36,183 nt of DNA. Source: Lachnospiraceae bacterium. GTDB taxonomy: Bacteria; Bacillota; Clostridia; Lachnospirales; Lachnospiraceae. A program made the translations under genes and the position numbers. Location: assembly GCA_023663945.1 (NCBI GenBank), contig JAMPGL010000037.1, positions 1 through 36,183 of the forward strand. The letters run 5' to 3'. Under the pieces are notes generated by a model. It ran no database searches. It was not told the DNA's origin and saw nothing but the letters and a program-made list of their open reading frames with translations. Positions within the stretch are counted from its first letter, which is position 1. Every line of letters starts with the position of its first letter. Below are positions 6,949 to 16,035 of the stretch, piece after piece.

Positions 6949-7001
6949 GCCTTCCGGCTCTTATACAATCTCTCTATATAAGTTTTGTATGTGCGGAAGG
7001 C
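6949..7001 (-). promoter_or_regulatory. Promoter and dyad upstream of the MscS gene
   Basis: On the minus strand TTGCCT (7003-6998), a 17-bp spacer and TATATA (6980-6975) form a promoter. It is bracketed by an interrupted inverted repeat: GCCTTCCG (6949-6956) with CGGAAGGC (6994-7001), and inside it ATACAA with TTGTAT. A regulator could bind the dyad. Confidence 0.5.
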
Positions 7002-7092
7002 AATTCCTTATGTTGTTAATTCCACATATAAAAATATCACAAAAAGAAATGATTGTACAGAAATGTGCAGGCAAAACAGGAAAAATTGTAAA

Positions 7093-7133
7093 ATGATGCA
7101 ACTATGATGCAAAAATGATGCAATTATGATGCA
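7093..7133 (+). repeat. Four ATGATGCA iterons at exact 11-bp spacing
   Basis: ATGATGCA occurs at 7093-7100, 7104-7111, 7115-7122 and 7126-7133, each followed by a variable 3-nt A/T-rich spacer. A perfect TATAAT lies at 7143-7148 with no recognisable -35 because the last iterons occupy that position. This fits an activator array for the downstream LRR operon. Confidence 0.8.
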
Positions 7134-7142
7134 TTTGCCTTG

Positions 7143-7148
7143 TATAAT
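7143..7148 (+). promoter_or_regulatory. Candidate -10 element for the LRR operon
   Basis: Perfect TATAAT 9 bp after the iteron array and about 190 bp before the first LRR gene. The -35 region holds iterons instead of TTGACA, suggesting activator dependence. The 6925-7336 gap otherwise contains only the MscS promoter, this array and a MITE-like repeat. Confidence 0.45.
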
Positions 7149-7159
7149 CAGTTTAACAA

Positions 7160-7257
7160 AGTAAATGACATTAGAAATGTCCTTTTCGCTCCTACAAAAG
7201 CCATATGTGCAAGCTTTTACAAGACTAAAATGGCAATTATTAATGCCGTTAACTATA
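7160..7257. repeat. MITE-like interspersed repeat, copy A
   Basis: About 98 bp, closely matching 23471-23571, especially the last 65 bp (AAAAGCCATATGTGCAAGC core). The ends are inverted: AGTAAATGACATTA on the left against TAGTTAACGGCATTAA (reverse complement) on the right. An internal dyad pairs CAAAAGC with GCTTTTACAAG. It is non-coding and sits in the LRR operon leader. Confidence 0.8.
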
Positions 7258-7336
7258 GATTACATACAGGGAAGAAAATGTTATGTCCAGTCAAATTACG
7301 CGCAGAGAAAGAAAAGAAGAGAGGCAGGGAGATTCC

Positions 7337-9133
7337 ATGGCAAGGTATTTTTCTGCTTTTTTTGAGGCGCTGTTGAAACGGGTGCTTCGGGCGCTTATTT
7401 TGGCGGTAATACCGATGGGCATCATCTGTTGGGAAAAAGGGGCGGCTGCCAAAGCGGTACAGGAGGAGCAGAGCAGTGATGACAAATCTTTTGACCTTGA
7501 CTTTGGAGTAGAAGAGCTTTCCATGCTCATGGAGGAGGCGGTTTCCGCCAAGGGGAAAGAGGGCGAGAATCTTAGGCTGGAAAAGAAGGTTTTGGATGAC
7601 AGGGTATCTTTGCTTTTTTCGGATGAAACGGAGACGGTTGCAATCCATATCTTTTCGGCGGAGGCGGAGCAGAAGCAGGAAGACCCGCATCCGGCGGAGC
7701 AAAGCAAATGGGATGAATTTGAGGCTTTATGGAAGCAGTGCGATGCAATTCTTAAGGAGGAGGGTTCGGATCAGTTTGAACGTTTCAGCTGGCATATGAC
7801 GGATGCGTTTAATAGGGAGGAGGAAACCTTAGGGAAATTTATTCTTTACGGGACGGAAGAGGGAAAGCAGGGATTTTTCAGACAGTATGAAGGGGCGCTG
7901 TATCAAGTTGAGCGTCAGAACGTGCCGGAGGAGGATGTGCCAGAGGGGGATGTGCCGGAGAAGGATATGCCGGAGAAGGATGTGCCAGCGGAGGATGTGC
8001 AGAAGGAGGAGGTATTACCGGGAAAAGAACAGGAAGAAGGCGGCAGAGGAGATATTCAGGAAAGGAAGGAGCAGATTGAAAGGCTTTCTGCCACGAAAAA
8101 ATACAAGGAGGAGCAGGAGAAATGGGAAAAACCGAAAAGCGGGCTGTATGAGATAATGCTCTGGAATCTTTGGAAGGGGCGTATGCCTGCAAGGGGCGTT
8201 GGCTTTGACAGTAGTGAAGTGCGGAATGCCGCTTACGGCAGTTATTTATCCACCGAAATAAAAATGCCTTCCTGGGAGGAAATTATGGAGAAGGAGGAGC
8301 TTTGGGTTTTTGCAGGAGGACAGGTTGAGACGCTTTCCGATTTGAAGAAGTTTCCCCATTTAAAGTGGCTTCACTTTAGCGGAGCAAACCATGGTCATAT
8401 CAATTTTGACCTGACAGGAGATATGGTTCCTGAACTGGAGGAATTACACCTTTTAGAAATTGATTTGGAGAATTTATATTTTTTGGAGAAGTTTCCCCAG
8501 TTAAAAAGCTTGACTGCTGCGTACTGCGGACTTCAGGATATTTCGGGGTTAGAGTATCAGAAGGAGCTTCAGAGAATTAACCTTCAGGATAACCAAATTA
8601 CAGATTTGCCCTTCTTAAGGAACAGGGGGAATCTGATAGCTTTATATATATCCGACAATCTGATCAGTGATATAGCTCCTTTGGAAGAACTGACAGGGCT
8701 TGAGACTCTGTATTTAGAAGGCAATGAGATACAGGATATTGATCCTTTGGAAGGGCTGAGGGAGCTTAGGAATTTGAATTTAAGTAACAATAAGATACAG
8801 GATATTACTCCTTTAGAAGGGCTGAGGGAGCTTAGGACTCTGGATTTAAGTAACAATGAGATACAGGATATTGATTCTTTGGAAGGTCTGGCAAAGCTTA
8901 GAAATCTGGATTTGGGTTATAACAAAATACAGAATATTCGCGTGGTTGAAAATTTGCAAATGTTGTGCCATTTAAATCTTTATCATAATCAGATCAAGGA
9001 TTTTTCACCGGCATTGGAGCCTGCATCGCTTACGTATATCAGTGTGGGGGAAAATCCGGGACAGAATCAGATTGGAGACTTGGTCTTTTTGCCGGACTGT
9101 TGTTTGACAGCGGTTTTTCCGAGGATGAAGTGA
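7337..9133 (+). CDS. LRR surface protein 1, N-terminal part (frameshifted copy)
   Basis: 598 residues from the ATG at 7337 (AGGGAG ribosome site 6 nt upstream; ATG 7283 is a less likely start). The N-terminus has a basic stretch and one hydrophobic helix (RALILAVIPMGIICW), so it is a signal peptide or membrane anchor. A module with FEALWKQC (about residues 70-190) is shared with the third LRR protein. A low-complexity acidic linker of VPE(E/K/G)D pentapeptides follows (196-226), then about ten 22-residue internalin-type leucine-rich repeats (about 322-585) such as LETLYLEGNEIQDIDPLEGL. The frame ends after GDLVFLPD, exactly where the third protein continues into its C-terminal domain, so a one-base loss near 9096 split this gene. 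LRRs of this type bind proteins or glycans; the ligand is unknown. Confidence 0.8.
   Translation: MARYFSAFFEALLKRVLRALILAVIPMGIICWEKGAAAKAVQEEQSSDDKSFDLDFGVEELSMLMEEAVSAKGKEGENLRLEKKVLDDRVSLLFSDETETVAIHIFSAEAEQKQEDPHPAEQSKWDEFEALWKQCDAILKEEGSDQFERFSWHMTDAFNREEETLGKFILYGTEEGKQGFFRQYEGALYQVERQNVPEEDVPEGDVPEKDMPEKDVPAEDVQKEEVLPGKEQEEGGRGDIQERKEQIERLSATKKYKEEQEKWEKPKSGLYEIMLWNLWKGRMPARGVGFDSSEVRNAAYGSYLSTEIKMPSWEEIMEKEELWVFAGGQVETLSDLKKFPHLKWLHFSGANHGHINFDLTGDMVPELEELHLLEIDLENLYFLEKFPQLKSLTAAYCGLQDISGLEYQKELQRINLQDNQITDLPFLRNRGNLIALYISDNLISDIAPLEELTGLETLYLEGNEIQDIDPLEGLRELRNLNLSNNKIQDITPLEGLRELRTLDLSNNEIQDIDSLEGLAKLRNLDLGYNKIQNIRVVENLQMLCHLNLYHNQIKDFSPALEPASLTYISVGENPGQNQIGDLVFLPDCCLTAVFPRMK
7922..8011 (+). 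repeat. 15-bp coding tandem repeat (VPEED linker)
   Basis: Six 15-bp units of the type GTGCCGGAGGAGGAT encode (V/M)PE(E/G/K)D pentapeptides between the N-terminal module and the LRRs. Slipped-strand changes could alter linker length without shifting frame. Confidence 0.85.
8723..8986 (+). repeat. 66-bp DNA repeats inside the LRR domain
   Basis: A 66-bp period (22 codons) starts at 8723, 8789, 8855 and 8921. The first three units are almost identical at DNA level (e.g. GAAGGGCTGAGGGAGCTTAG), so these LRRs were duplicated recently. Confidence 0.85.
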
Positions 9134-10146
9134 TGCAGCGGGCGGCGCAGGCTGTTTTGGACAGGTTTTATCCGGATGAAGCACTTATGGCGGTGGATAT
9201 GACGGCAGGCGACTTAAACGGAGACGGAATGATGGATCTGGCAGTTACAGGGCTTGATGAGACGGCAGACCAGTATGACGGCGGGAAGAAGGTTTATTCT
9301 TTTATCCGGCAGGCAGACGGAAATCTTCGGGCGTTAAATCCTATCGGCATATTGGGATCTGTCTACGGAGAAATGCGCAGCGGAATACTGATCACGGATG
9401 GAAGATTGGCAGTGAGAGCCGAGGACCGTGGCGGCAACATGTGTAGGAAGGTTACGAATATCTATCAGTATGAAGACGGGGAGATGAAGGAAAAATGGAG
9501 GGTTGGACTCGGCGGATATGACTATTACGGAGATGAGTTTACCATAACCAATATGGAGGACGGCTCTTACCGCAGTTATGTGATAGCGCAGGATAATAAA
9601 GAGGAAAGGCAGAGACTGCTTTTGTATGAGCATTCAGGAGGCAGTTTTTCCCCGATGGAAAGGGAGTTTCTCGATGATTATGCAAAGTATCAGGAAAGAA
9701 GGGGAATTGTGCTCAAAGAATTTCCGCTTGACTTAGGGATAGGAAGAATGGAAATCAGCATAGACTCGTATGATTACCAAATCCATAATGTGCCTTATGA
9801 CACCAAATGGACTCCTGACGAGGTGCTTCTGGAGGCGGCAGAGAAGTATTTGAGGGATTATTGTGGTCTTCCGGTGCCTTATTATGCCTCAGATGAGATT
9901 TGGGAAAATTATAAGACACTGACAGGCGTGGAACCGCCGAAGTTTCTCTGGATTGGTCAGGATAAGAAGGAACCGGACAAAATTAAGATGTTAAGCTATG
10001 ACAGCTGCGAGGAGCAGGAAGACGGAAGCTTTCAGCATAAACTCTCTCTCTGGCAGGTGCGGTATGCGGAGGAGGAAGCGGAGATTTGGGAAGATGGGAA
10101 GAGCATTTATTTTGATGAAAGGGATGAGAGGTTTTATGCTGAATAA
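9133..10146 (+). CDS. LRR surface protein 1, C-terminal part (DLNGDG domain)
   Basis: This frame continues the homology of the upstream ORF to the third LRR protein: QAVLDRFYPDEALMAVDMTAGDLNGDGMMDLAV matches RILDLFYPDDELIAQDMVKGDLNHDGILDTVI there. DLNGDGMMD resembles a Ca-binding EF-hand/FG-GAP loop. The C-terminal 110 residues (GLPVPYYASDEIWENYKTLTGVE) also match the end of protein 3. Homology reaches upstream to about 9097, inside the previous ORF but shifted by one base. The TGA of the upstream ORF overlaps an ATG here (TGATG at 9131-9135) with GAGG 8 nt upstream, so separate translation by reinitiation is possible. It is either a broken half-gene or a coupled subunit. Alone it has no signal peptide, which favours a broken gene. 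Confidence 0.7.
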   Translation: MQRAAQAVLDRFYPDEALMAVDMTAGDLNGDGMMDLAVTGLDETADQYDGGKKVYSFIRQADGNLRALNPIGILGSVYGEMRSGILITDGRLAVRAEDRGGNMCRKVTNIYQYEDGEMKEKWRVGLGGYDYYGDEFTITNMEDGSYRSYVIAQDNKEERQRLLLYEHSGGSFSPMEREFLDDYAKYQERRGIVLKEFPLDLGIGRMEISIDSYDYQIHNVPYDTKWTPDEVLLEAAEKYLRDYCGLPVPYYASDEIWENYKTLTGVEPPKFLWIGQDKKEPDKIKMLSYDSCEEQEDGSFQHKLSLWQVRYAEEEAEIWEDGKSIYFDERDERFYAE

Positions 10147-12622
10147 AAGAACCAAAAAGAAATCAATCTTACGTTTTTGGCTGTTTCTGGCAGCGGCAGG
10201 AAGCATTCTGGCTGTGACGGTTCTTTTTATCCGGCAGCAGTCAGGAGGGCTTACGATGAGGGACGGCTGGTGCGAGATTTATACGCCGGAGGACTACCAA
10301 TTGTTCTGGGAGATGGTATCAGAGGGACAGGCTGATTTGAAAGGACGGCTGATGGGGGACATCAAACTGAATCATCTAGGGAACAAGGAAAACTGGCGTG
10401 AAAACCCGCCCTCCAATGTTTCTGCGGAGGTAACTGTTTTCACGGGCATTTTTGACGGAAACGGATATACCATCTATGGGCTTTACAGCGAAAACGGGTA
10501 TGGTCTGGTGAGGGAAAACATGGGGACGATTCAAAATGTGAACATCAGCGATTCCCTGATTTATGGGGAATATTTTGCCGGGGGCATCTGCTATCAAAAC
10601 GATGCGGTAATTACCGGATGCCGGATGTCCGGAGACCTCTGCCATCAGAAGGAGCAGACGGCGCGGATGGCAGGAGTCTCCATTGTGAACACCGGGCTGA
10701 TTGAAAAGTGTACTTATAACGGCAGGATGGAGTGCATGGAAAGGGACGGCGACAGGGCGGGAATCTGTCCGGAGAACAGGGGAAAGATTAAAAACTGCAG
10801 TAACATAGCCGGACCGGATGAGGGAGGAAGGACAGGATATTTTTCACATGCTTATGATCATGTGTACGCCATAGCGGATGAGGGAATGGAAAATTGCTAT
10901 GCGAGAGAGTATTACCAATGGTCTATCCCGGAGGGCGCTCAGGTGATCCGGGTTCCCCGCAGCCAGCTTTATATGCTGTTCCTTCTGATGGAGGAAGACT
11001 GCTATCCGCTGATTGCCAAAGAGGATCCCATGGTTGTGAAGCAGGCGCCGGAAGAAATTTTGGAGGCAGGCAGAGATCCCTTTATCTTCCGCATGGTGTG
11101 GGAGCTTTGGGAAAAGGGATATTTGGAGGAATCCCAGATTGAAATGCAGACGGCGCAAAAGGAGGAGGACTGCTCTTTTGCCGTGCAGTTTACGGTGGAA
11201 GAACAGGTATTGGAGGTCAGGGCTTATCCGGCGGAAAGGAAAGATGAGGATTATAAAAGCCTTGTGGAGCACCTTGCCGTAATCCTTGGGGAACCGGAAG
11301 CAGACTGGACGCACAGGACTTATCAGCTTACCGCCCTGCCAAAGCGGCAGGGAAGCCGGATGGATCAGATTGAGGAGACAGAGCCGGAATGGCTGGTATT
11401 TTATCAGACAAAGTCGGAAGCCGGATTTTGGTATCTGTGGGGAGAGATGCTTTATCGGGTGATTCTGCCGGAGCGGAACGAAAAAGCGTTTGATGAGATT
11501 TTAAAGCGGTTTTGCGAGAAAAGGGAATTGTCGGAGGGGATTGACTGGGAGGATAAAGTAATTCAAAGGGCGGTCTACCGGGAATTGCAGGGAGACGATA
11601 GGGCAGGGGAGAGAATCTTTTCCCGGGAAGAGATTGAGGAGGTTAAGAGGCTGGCAATTGAAGATGCAGAGTCTGTAGAGAGCTATCTGGACTTGGAGCA
11701 TCTGCCGGGGCTTACCAAGCTGAAGCTTTGCGGAGGAAGGATACGGGTAGGGAGGGTGAATGCACCGCTTACCAGCTTAAAGCTTGAAAACTGCTATGTG
11801 GAGGATCCGGAATCCATCAGCGGGCTTTTGGAGCTTGCAGAATTGGAAATGATTCGCGTAAGGGGAGTGGATGATTATAGTTTTTTGAAGGAGCTTAAGG
11901 GGCTTGAAAGGCTGTCCCTGCGCTCGAACGGACTGTCCGATTCGGATGTGAAGGAGCTGAAAAGCTTATCTCATTTGAAGAAACTGGATTTATCCTTTAA
12001 CCGGATTGAGGATTTTTCGTTCCTGCAAAAACTGCACGGATTGAGCAGCCTTTGGGTAAACGATAATCCCGGAAAGGAGCTGGGGGAATTAGTCTATGTT
12101 CCGGATCTGCGGATAGGAAATTATGTCAAAAACGCGGACGAGCTGGAAGATCTGCATAATGCGCAGAAGATGCTTGATGAGTGGTATCAGCGTAAAGAAA
12201 ACGTGCCGGAAGGGAAAAATAATCGGAATATAGAAGCAAAAGAGCTGGCAAGAGGAGACTTAAACGGCGATGGAATGGGAGATTTTGCGGTGATTGGTGA
12301 GAGCAGGGAGGAGATTGACCGGGAAGGAAACCTTATTTCACCAAGGCAGAGGAAGGTTTATCTGTTTTTGGGAACGCCGGACGGTTATCAGCAGGTGCAG
12401 ACGATTTTTCTGCCGAATCCCATCCTATCAAAAGATAAGGAGCAGGAGGCGGGACCGGTCAGCCAGATTGCCATATCGGAGAACCATCTGCTGGTTCAGA
12501 CCACAGGGAAGTCTGACGAGACAGGGGGAAACTGGAGCAGTATCAGTATTTATACATGGACGGGAGAAAGAATGGAGCCTGAGTTAAGAAATGAAACAGA
12601 TTATGAAGAACAAGAAAACTAA
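10136..12622 (+). CDS. LRR surface protein 2 (GLUG-like, LRR, DLNGDG)
   Basis: 828 residues. ATG 10136 is chosen over the longer frame because GAGAGG lies 5 nt upstream; it overlaps the previous gene by 11 bp. The N-terminus is basic with a membrane helix (about 11-32, FWLFLAAAGSILAVTVLFI) and no later helix, so the body should be outside the cell. Residues about 104-235 form a GLUG-like beta-helix: GIFDGNGYTIYGLYSENGYG, ENMGTIQNVNISDS, then turns with Cys. A unique middle region follows, then four or five LRRs (519-648) and RGDLNGDGMGDFAVIG (about 708). The C-terminus stops about 180 residues earlier than in proteins 1 and 3. The start of the next gene lies inside its last codons, so the three are translated together. 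Role unknown. Confidence 0.85.
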   Translation: MLNKRTKKKSILRFWLFLAAAGSILAVTVLFIRQQSGGLTMRDGWCEIYTPEDYQLFWEMVSEGQADLKGRLMGDIKLNHLGNKENWRENPPSNVSAEVTVFTGIFDGNGYTIYGLYSENGYGLVRENMGTIQNVNISDSLIYGEYFAGGICYQNDAVITGCRMSGDLCHQKEQTARMAGVSIVNTGLIEKCTYNGRMECMERDGDRAGICPENRGKIKNCSNIAGPDEGGRTGYFSHAYDHVYAIADEGMENCYAREYYQWSIPEGAQVIRVPRSQLYMLFLLMEEDCYPLIAKEDPMVVKQAPEEILEAGRDPFIFRMVWELWEKGYLEESQIEMQTAQKEEDCSFAVQFTVEEQVLEVRAYPAERKDEDYKSLVEHLAVILGEPEADWTHRTYQLTALPKRQGSRMDQIEETEPEWLVFYQTKSEAGFWYLWGEMLYRVILPERNEKAFDEILKRFCEKRELSEGIDWEDKVIQRAVYRELQGDDRAGERIFSREEIEEVKRLAIEDAESVESYLDLEHLPGLTKLKLCGGRIRVGRVNAPLTSLKLENCYVEDPESISGLLELAELEMIRVRGVDDYSFLKELKGLERLSLRSNGLSDSDVKELKSLSHLKKLDLSFNRIEDFSFLQKLHGLSSLWVNDNPGKELGELVYVPDLRIGNYVKNADELEDLHNAQKMLDEWYQRKENVPEGKNNRNIEAKELARGDLNGDGMGDFAVIGESREEIDREGNLISPRQRKVYLFLGTPDGYQQVQTIFLPNPILSKDKEQEAGPVSQIAISENHLLVQTTGKSDETGGNWSSISIYTWTGERMEPELRNETDYEEQEN

Positions 12623-15600
12623 AATCATAGTTCCGTTAATTCCGGCATGGCTGCTTTTGATGGGAGCCGGATGGATTTTGTACCAAAATATCAAAGAGAT
12701 GCCGGGAAGGGAACTGCCTCTGACAGCAGATGGATACTATAAGATTGCATCGGCGGATGATTATTTTCTTTTTTGGGATGAGCTCTGTGTGAAGAATCGT
12801 CATGCCAAGGCACGTCTTGTGGCGGATATTTCTTTAAACGAAGTTCATGCGCAGATGATGAAACATGCCAAGGAGGGCACTCTCAGGCAGAGCAGTAATA
12901 TACGCAGTTTTTCCGGGGTTTTTGACGGAGACGGGCATACCATATACGGGTTATATCATGACGAAGGATTTGGCTTAGTCGAAAGAAATTGCGGAGAGAT
13001 ACGCAATCTTTCCATACGGGATTCTCTGGTCTATGCAGATAATGTTTTTGCGGTAAAGATAGGGGGTATTTGTAAGGAAAACCACGGAGTAATCGAGGAA
13101 TGCGACTTTGGCGGGAAATTATGCAGCACGGATGACAGCGGCAGTGTTACGCTGGCGGGCATTTGCACGCGGAATCTGGGAACGATTGTCCGGTGTGGGT
13201 TTTCCGGAACCGTTGATGTATCCGGAAAGGAAAAAGATTTTGATGCACAGATTTTCGGTATCTGCACAAGGAATGAAGGAGAAATCGTTAATTGCTATAA
13301 TCTGGCTGATTTAAGCGATATCACATGGGATGGATACCAGCTGAGGAGTGCAAGTGCAATTACCGATCAGGGAGAAAAACATTGCTTCACTGTGTCAAAC
13401 CTGAGCTGGAACTTTTCTGACAACGGACAAACGGTAGCAATCGACTATCGGCAGGCAGAACACATTCCGGCGCTTATCCATGAGGATTTTTATGACTTGT
13501 TTGTGAAAGATAAGAAACCGGAGGAAGAGGAGGAGATTCGGGAAGCGTTAAAAGAGGAGACGGTGTCGGATTTGATCATGGATTTAATCGCCGCAAAAGG
13601 AAGAAAATGGGACGATCTCAGCTTGGAGGCAGAAATTTCAGAGGAGTCTGTTCTCTTGATTTTCTCCGACGGGGAGGAAGAGATTACCATGAAAGCCTGC
13701 TCCGGGCAGGAGGAGGCTGAGCCTGTGCCCGGTTTATTTATGGGCAGGTCTGCGGCAGGGGAAGAAGATGAGGAAGAAGATGGGAACTCTTCTTGGCAGG
13801 ATGATTTTGAAGGATTATGGAAGCAGTGCGCAGAAAATCTCGGAGAGAAGGATGCGGACAGCTTTGAACATGCCAGCTGGCAGATAGCGGACGGTTTTGA
13901 TGAGGAAGAGACGGTATTCGGGAATCTGGTGCTTTTTGAGACTGCCGGAGGACGGGAGGGATTCTTTTTGCAAAAAGACCGGAAGCTGTATCAGGTGGAA
14001 AGCAGAAAAGCCAAAGAGGAACCTGAGATGTATCGTGGGATGCTGAGGCAGATTTGGAAGTGCCGGCGGCCGTCAGTGGGAATCTTGTGGGAATCTGAGG
14101 CGGTACGGGACGCTGCTTTGTCGGCGATTGAAGAGGGCAGAGAGAAAGCGGAAGATTTGAAACAAAACATTAATTCAACAGGGGAGGAACAAAAGCCGGA
14201 TGTATGGGAGACTGCTCCGTCCAGAGAAGAATTGTATTATCTGGAAACGCTTTCCGTTAAAGGCATTGATGATACATATGATCTAAGCGATCTGGCGAAG
14301 ATGCCCCATTTGAAATCACTTTTTCTGTCCGGAAAGCGGCAGTGGGTTTCTGACATGAACTCGTATTTGGAAAAGGCGGCAGTTCCGGAGCTTGAAGAAT
14401 TAGAGGTTTATGGAATGAGGCTTACAACATTGGATTTCTTGGAGCAGTTTCCGCAGTTGAAAAGGCTGGCGGTTCGAAACAGCGGATTAAAAGATATTTC
14501 GGGGCTTAAACATCAAAAAGAACTTACGGAGATATCATTTTATCATAATAAGATTCAGAATATCTGGGCGCTTCGGAATTGTAAGAAACTGGAAAGACTG
14601 TCAGTTGAAAGAAATCAGATAAATGATATTTCGGTTCTTGCCTCCCTGACAGAGCTTAGGGAGATTGATGTTTCACATAATGAGATTGATTCGGCAGAAC
14701 CGCTGCAATGGCTTGGAAAACTGAAAAGCTTGTCATGCTGCTATAATGAAATTCAAAATATTGATGTGCTTAAGAATTTGACTCAATTACAGGATTTGGA
14801 TCTTTCCCACAATGAAATCGAAGATTTTGAACCGATTACCGGGCTTGCCGGACTGCGTTATCTGGATATTAGCTATAATCCCGGGCAAAATATTGGAGAT
14901 TTGGTTTTTGTGCCGTGGCTTCACTTAGGCAACGGCGTTTGGGATGCGCAGGGGGAAAAATGGGAGGAGGCGCAAAGGATTCTTGACCTTTTTTATCCGG
15001 ATGATGAGCTGATTGCACAGGACATGGTAAAGGGAGATTTAAACCATGACGGTATTTTGGACACGGTTATTACCGGTTTAAATGAAGAAAACCCGGAATC
15101 CTTTCTGGATGACACCAGAAAAATATATATCTTCCTTGGAAAATCGGATAATACGCTTCAGAAAATTGCGCCCATTGACGAATTTGGACCCGGATATGAC
15201 GGAGGCGATTTCGGAGGAGATTACAGAGGGATGCTGATAACGGATGGCAGGCTTGTTTTACAGATTGGCATAGGCGGCACGGATGGCAGACAACATACGA
15301 CATGGATTTATGAATACAAACAAGGAAGCATGCAGGAAAAATGGAAATTTAAGCTTACTTATTACGGTGATGAAGAGGGAGCCGGGTATATCGTTACGGA
15401 TAAAGAAAACCAGCGGGAGCAGTATTATGTGATTACCGATGACGGACAGCTTTTTATGGGGGAAGACAATGGGGAACCGAGTGCAGTGGAAAAAGATTTT
15501 CAGGAAAAGTATTTACAGTTTCAAAAGGACATTGGACGAAAGCTTCCGGCAATTGGCGGTTCAGTATATCCGTTTTTAATAGGAGATTATGATTCGTACA

Positions 15601-15956
15601 GTTTTCCCATTTATGATACCTTGTATGACACGGCGCATCGGCCCTGCGAATTGCTTTCGGAGGCTGCGGGGATATTTTTAAGTGAATATCAGGAATTTCC
15701 CGTCCCCTGTTATGCTTCGGAGGAGATTCTGCACAATTGTGAAACGATTGCAGGCGTGGAACTGCCTCAAACCTTCTTTATAGGATTTCGGAAAAAGGAC
15801 GGGGAAATAGTCAGCCTGTCCTATGATATGTGCCGGAAGAAAGCGGATGGCAGCCTGGAACACACAATTGCCGTATGGCATGTGGTTGACGGAAAATGGG
15901 CGTGGAAAGAGGACATTACTTATAACGAAGCGGATATGATGTTTGCCGCCGGGTAA
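12591..15956 (+). CDS. LRR surface protein 3 (full-length member, 1121 aa)
   Basis: The complete version of the family. A signal anchor spans residues about 12-31 (IIVPLIPAWLLLMGAGWILY). A GLUG-like beta-helix follows (about 109-250: GVFDGDGHTIYGLYHDEGFG, ENHGVIEECDFGG, CTRNLGTIVRCGFSG). Next come an acidic region with the FEGLWKQC module also found in protein 1, eight or nine LRRs (about 547-767; LQDLDLSHNEIEDFEPITGL), KGDLNHDGILDTVITG (about 813) as an FG-GAP/EF-hand-like loop, and a C-terminal domain shared with protein 1. The ATG overlaps the end of gene 2 by 32 bp and only a weak GAG precedes it, implying coupling. The combination suggests a large adhesin or sensor on the outer face of the membrane. 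I know of no named function for this architecture. Confidence 0.87.
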   Translation: MKQIMKNKKTKIIVPLIPAWLLLMGAGWILYQNIKEMPGRELPLTADGYYKIASADDYFLFWDELCVKNRHAKARLVADISLNEVHAQMMKHAKEGTLRQSSNIRSFSGVFDGDGHTIYGLYHDEGFGLVERNCGEIRNLSIRDSLVYADNVFAVKIGGICKENHGVIEECDFGGKLCSTDDSGSVTLAGICTRNLGTIVRCGFSGTVDVSGKEKDFDAQIFGICTRNEGEIVNCYNLADLSDITWDGYQLRSASAITDQGEKHCFTVSNLSWNFSDNGQTVAIDYRQAEHIPALIHEDFYDLFVKDKKPEEEEEIREALKEETVSDLIMDLIAAKGRKWDDLSLEAEISEESVLLIFSDGEEEITMKACSGQEEAEPVPGLFMGRSAAGEEDEEEDGNSSWQDDFEGLWKQCAENLGEKDADSFEHASWQIADGFDEEETVFGNLVLFETAGGREGFFLQKDRKLYQVESRKAKEEPEMYRGMLRQIWKCRRPSVGILWESEAVRDAALSAIEEGREKAEDLKQNINSTGEEQKPDVWETAPSREELYYLETLSVKGIDDTYDLSDLAKMPHLKSLFLSGKRQWVSDMNSYLEKAAVPELEELEVYGMRLTTLDFLEQFPQLKRLAVRNSGLKDISGLKHQKELTEISFYHNKIQNIWALRNCKKLERLSVERNQINDISVLASLTELREIDVSHNEIDSAEPLQWLGKLKSLSCCYNEIQNIDVLKNLTQLQDLDLSHNEIEDFEPITGLAGLRYLDISYNPGQNIGDLVFVPWLHLGNGVWDAQGEKWEEAQRILDLFYPDDELIAQDMVKGDLNHDGILDTVITGLNEENPESFLDDTRKIYIFLGKSDNTLQKIAPIDEFGPGYDGGDFGGDYRGMLITDGRLVLQIGIGGTDGRQHTTWIYEYKQGSMQEKWKFKLTYYGDEEGAGYIVTDKENQREQYYVITDDGQLFMGEDNGEPSAVEKDFQEKYLQFQKDIGRKLPAIGGSVYPFLIGDYDSYSFPIYDTLYDTAHRPCELLSEAAGIFLSEYQEFPVPCYASEEILHNCETIAGVELPQTFFIGFRKKDGEIVSLSYDMCRKKADGSLEHTIAVWHVVDGKWAWKEDITYNEADMMFAAG

Positions 15957-16035
15957 CACTATAACAAACGAAGTGGAAAGAAAAGACAAAAAGAACATTG
16001 GCGCGGAGGAAATATGCCGAAGAAAGGGAGAAAAG

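Noticed and set aside
7253-7707. Two minus-strand frames over the start of LRR gene 1
   Set aside because: Overlapping shadows with no ribosome sites and basic/Ser-rich low-complexity translations.
8723-8986. CRISPR-like regular spacing of 66-bp repeats
   Set aside because: The units are contiguous, in frame and encode 22-residue LRRs; there are no unique spacers.
9080-9133. Programmed -1 frameshift in LRR gene 1
   Set aside because: The nearest run, C-TTT-TTG, is not a proper X-XXY-YYZ slippery site and no downstream pseudoknot is obvious; a one-base deletion explains the alignment better.
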